Below are positions 62,875 through 64,000 of a DNA stretch of 64,000 nt, piece after piece. The notes under the pieces are model-generated. The model was given only the letters and a program-made list of their open reading frames with translations. It did no database searches and was not told where the DNA came from. The stretch is from Nocardiopsis sp. YSL2. GTDB taxonomy: Bacteria; Actinomycetota; Actinomycetes; Streptosporangiales; Streptosporangiaceae. The first letter of the stretch is position 1, and every line of letters starts with the position of its first letter. The position numbers and the translations under genes were made by a program. Location of the stretch: contig NZ_JAMOAO010000001.1 in NCBI RefSeq assembly GCF_030555055.1, positions 868,001 through 932,000 of the forward strand, in the 5' to 3' direction.

Positions 62875-63657
62875 TCAGTCGAGCTGTCGGACGCCGGAGA
62901 ACTCGAAGTCGTAGAGCTGTTCATTGATCCGGAGCCCGTCGACCGCACCGACGAAGGCGTTGTCCCTGCCCTTGCTGATGGCCAGGCTGTAGGTGATCTC
63001 CGCGTCCGGCAGCTTCTCCTTGAGTTCGGCGAACGAGCACGGGTCGGACCCGGTACAACCGATCGCGGCTCCCGTCGCCCCGGTGGCGAACCAGGCACTG
63101 CCGCCATTGTTGGCGCGATATTTCTGCCAGACGTTGTTGGCCGGAGTCTCGGGGGCCGACGGGCTCTCCGAATCCTCGGGCAGATAGACCAGGCTCGAGT
63201 AGGTCACGTTCGGGTCCAATCCGGGATCGACCTCCAACAGGGCGCCCGGCAATGAGACACCCGACAGGCTGTCCATTCCGACGTATATCCAGTAATGCAG
63301 GAGATTGATGTCCTCGAGCCGCAGTCCGGCGAAGTCCGTTTCGTTTCCGAAATCGATCTTCTCCGTGCCGTCGGCGACGATGATCCCCAGACTGCCGTTG
63401 CCGAAGGGCGGAGACTGGGTCGCCGAGGGGTTGCCGTCCGGGCGCCCGAGGGGCCCGTCCCGGAACACGGCATTCGGCGAGCCCAGCGTGTTTCGGCCGA
63501 TGACACCCCACGTGGACGGCCGGGAATGGGGATAGGACGAGGCGCTCTGCCCCTTGTCCTCTTCCCCGGCCGACGCGGGCGCGCCCGCCGCCACGAGGGC
63601 GGTGGCCACCATGGCTGCGCCGGACAGGACGCAAGTAAGACGCTTGGCGATTCCCAT
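62875..63657 (-). CDS. Secreted protein of unknown function
   Basis: Protein of 260 residues with a classical signal peptide (basic MGIAKR, hydrophobic segment, cut after PASA near residue 30). The mature part is rich in Asn, Ser, Gly and Asp, with no recognised domain. It has a beta-rich look and one Cys pair (GCTGSDPC). AGGAGA precedes the ATG at 63657. Base use is closer to neutral GC than in its neighbours, and it sits beside the most AT-rich part of the window, hinting at acquired DNA. Confidence 0.72.
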   Translation of the reverse strand: MGIAKRLTCVLSGAAMVATALVAAGAPASAGEEDKGQSASSYPHSRPSTWGVIGRNTLGSPNAVFRDGPLGRPDGNPSATQSPPFGNGSLGIIVADGTEKIDFGNETDFAGLRLEDINLLHYWIYVGMDSLSGVSLPGALLEVDPGLDPNVTYSSLVYLPEDSESPSAPETPANNVWQKYRANNGGSAWFATGATGAAIGCTGSDPCSFAELKEKLPDAEITYSLAISKGRDNAFVGAVDGLRINEQLYDFEFSGVRQLD

Positions 63658-63811
63658 GAATTCTCTCCTGGATGGACTTCGTTCCCACATCGATAAACGG
63701 GGCGGAGCCATGGCACGCGGGACAGAGCGCGACACGGAGCCCTTGAGTTGATCACCCTAGGACCGAAACCCTCCACCCAAATGCAGTGAAACCCGGAGAT
63801 CCAAGCAGGAT

Positions 63812-63841
63812 GGAATATTTGGAAGTTCGTTTACCTGCCAA
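63812..63841 (-). promoter_or_regulatory. Candidate promoter of the secreted-protein gene
   Basis: Read on the minus strand: TTGGCA (63841-63836), 18 bp, TATTCC (63817-63812). It lies about 155 bp upstream of the start codon in an unusually AT-rich stretch. Confidence 0.45.
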
Positions 63842-63862
63842 AATAAGACGAAAGGGATCAAA

Positions 63863-64000
63863 TCACTTCATCTTGTGACACTCGGCGCCCTTGAGCAGCC
63901 ACTCACCGATCAGACGGTTCGTGGGGAACGTGGGGAACGTGGGGCTCCGCCCGCACTCCGACGACGACCAGCACCGTCCAGCGGCAAGGTCGGGGAGCGC
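63863..64000 (-). CDS. 3' end of an unidentified gene, truncated by window edge
   Basis: The minus strand stays open from the window edge to a TGA at 63863-63865. It encodes 45 residues ending NRLIGEWLLKGAECHKMK, preceded by an SPTFPTFPT segment that comes from a nine-base direct repeat (GTGGGGAAC on the plus strand). Three cysteines are visible. Too short to assign. It might also be a chance open frame. Confidence 0.35.
   Translation of the reverse strand, partial: ALPDLAAGRCWSSSECGRSPTFPTFPTNRLIGEWLLKGAECHKMK

Overview
The window comes from a high-GC actinomycete. It is most likely Nocardiopsis or a close relative in Nocardiopsaceae, inferred from four things. A CelR/CebR-type palindrome of the kind known from Thermobifida and Streptomyces precedes a GH81 glucanase. 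There is a principal sigma factor of HrdB type with an Ala/Lys-rich N-terminus. Topoisomerase IV genes and a lexA / nrdR-nrdJ divergon lie in the same neighbourhood, as in Streptomyces. A gene pair for 10-methyl-branched fatty acids is present. No rRNA, tRNA, prophage, complete insertion sequence or CRISPR array was seen.

Layout. 0-9.7 kb: a RecQ helicase that runs off the left edge, a secreted GH81 endo-1,3-beta-glucanase behind a 28-bp operator palindrome, topoisomerase IV subunit A, a beta-carbonic anhydrase, a TPR protein and a PLP-dependent cysteine synthase-family enzyme. 9.7-20 kb: topoisomerase IV subunit B (convergent), a small DUF7455-type protein, an array of five 83-bp repeats, a GNAT acetyltransferase, YaaA, a SnoaL-like protein, the principal sigma factor and a PAS-PAS-GAF-PP2C phosphatase. 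20-33.7 kb: small or uncharacterised proteins, a tyrosine phosphatase, a sugar nucleotidyltransferase, a membrane-anchored double AAA+ ATPase, RNase HII, three membrane or small proteins, two coupled SPFH (band 7) proteins and a CBS-pair protein. 33.8-44 kb: nrdR-nrdJ, divergent lexA with an SOS box, a lipoprotein hydrolase, two one-pass exported-domain proteins and leuS. 44-53.3 kb: an acyl-CoA ligase, a sugar ABC importer lacking its ATPase whose two permease genes are separated by a gene on the opposite strand, and the tmsA/tmsB-like pair. 53.6-64 kb: a glutamate racemase-like gene, four uncharacterised genes, a DinG-type helicase, an ArsR-SRPBCC two-gene unit with a double operator, a methyltransferase, a DHFR-like reductase, a secreted protein and the 3' end of another gene.

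As a system, most of this is core chromosome: DNA topology, transcription, DNA damage response and dNTP supply. The regulatory logic is readable in three places. NrdR boxes lie before nrdR-nrdJ, an SOS box lies before lexA, and tandem TCAA-N8-TTGA sites lie before the ArsR gene.

The most unusual structure is a family of short, non-coding, terminal-inverted-repeat elements (MITE-like). They sit exactly at CTAG sequences that form the TAG stop codons of host genes, including that of the principal sigma factor. A second, unrelated dispersed repeat family occurs as 83/84-bp tandem arrays and as single short copies. A lone 28-bp sequence resembling a type I-E CRISPR repeat lies upstream of the sigma factor gene. 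I did not find a convincing new multi-gene defence or biosynthetic system.
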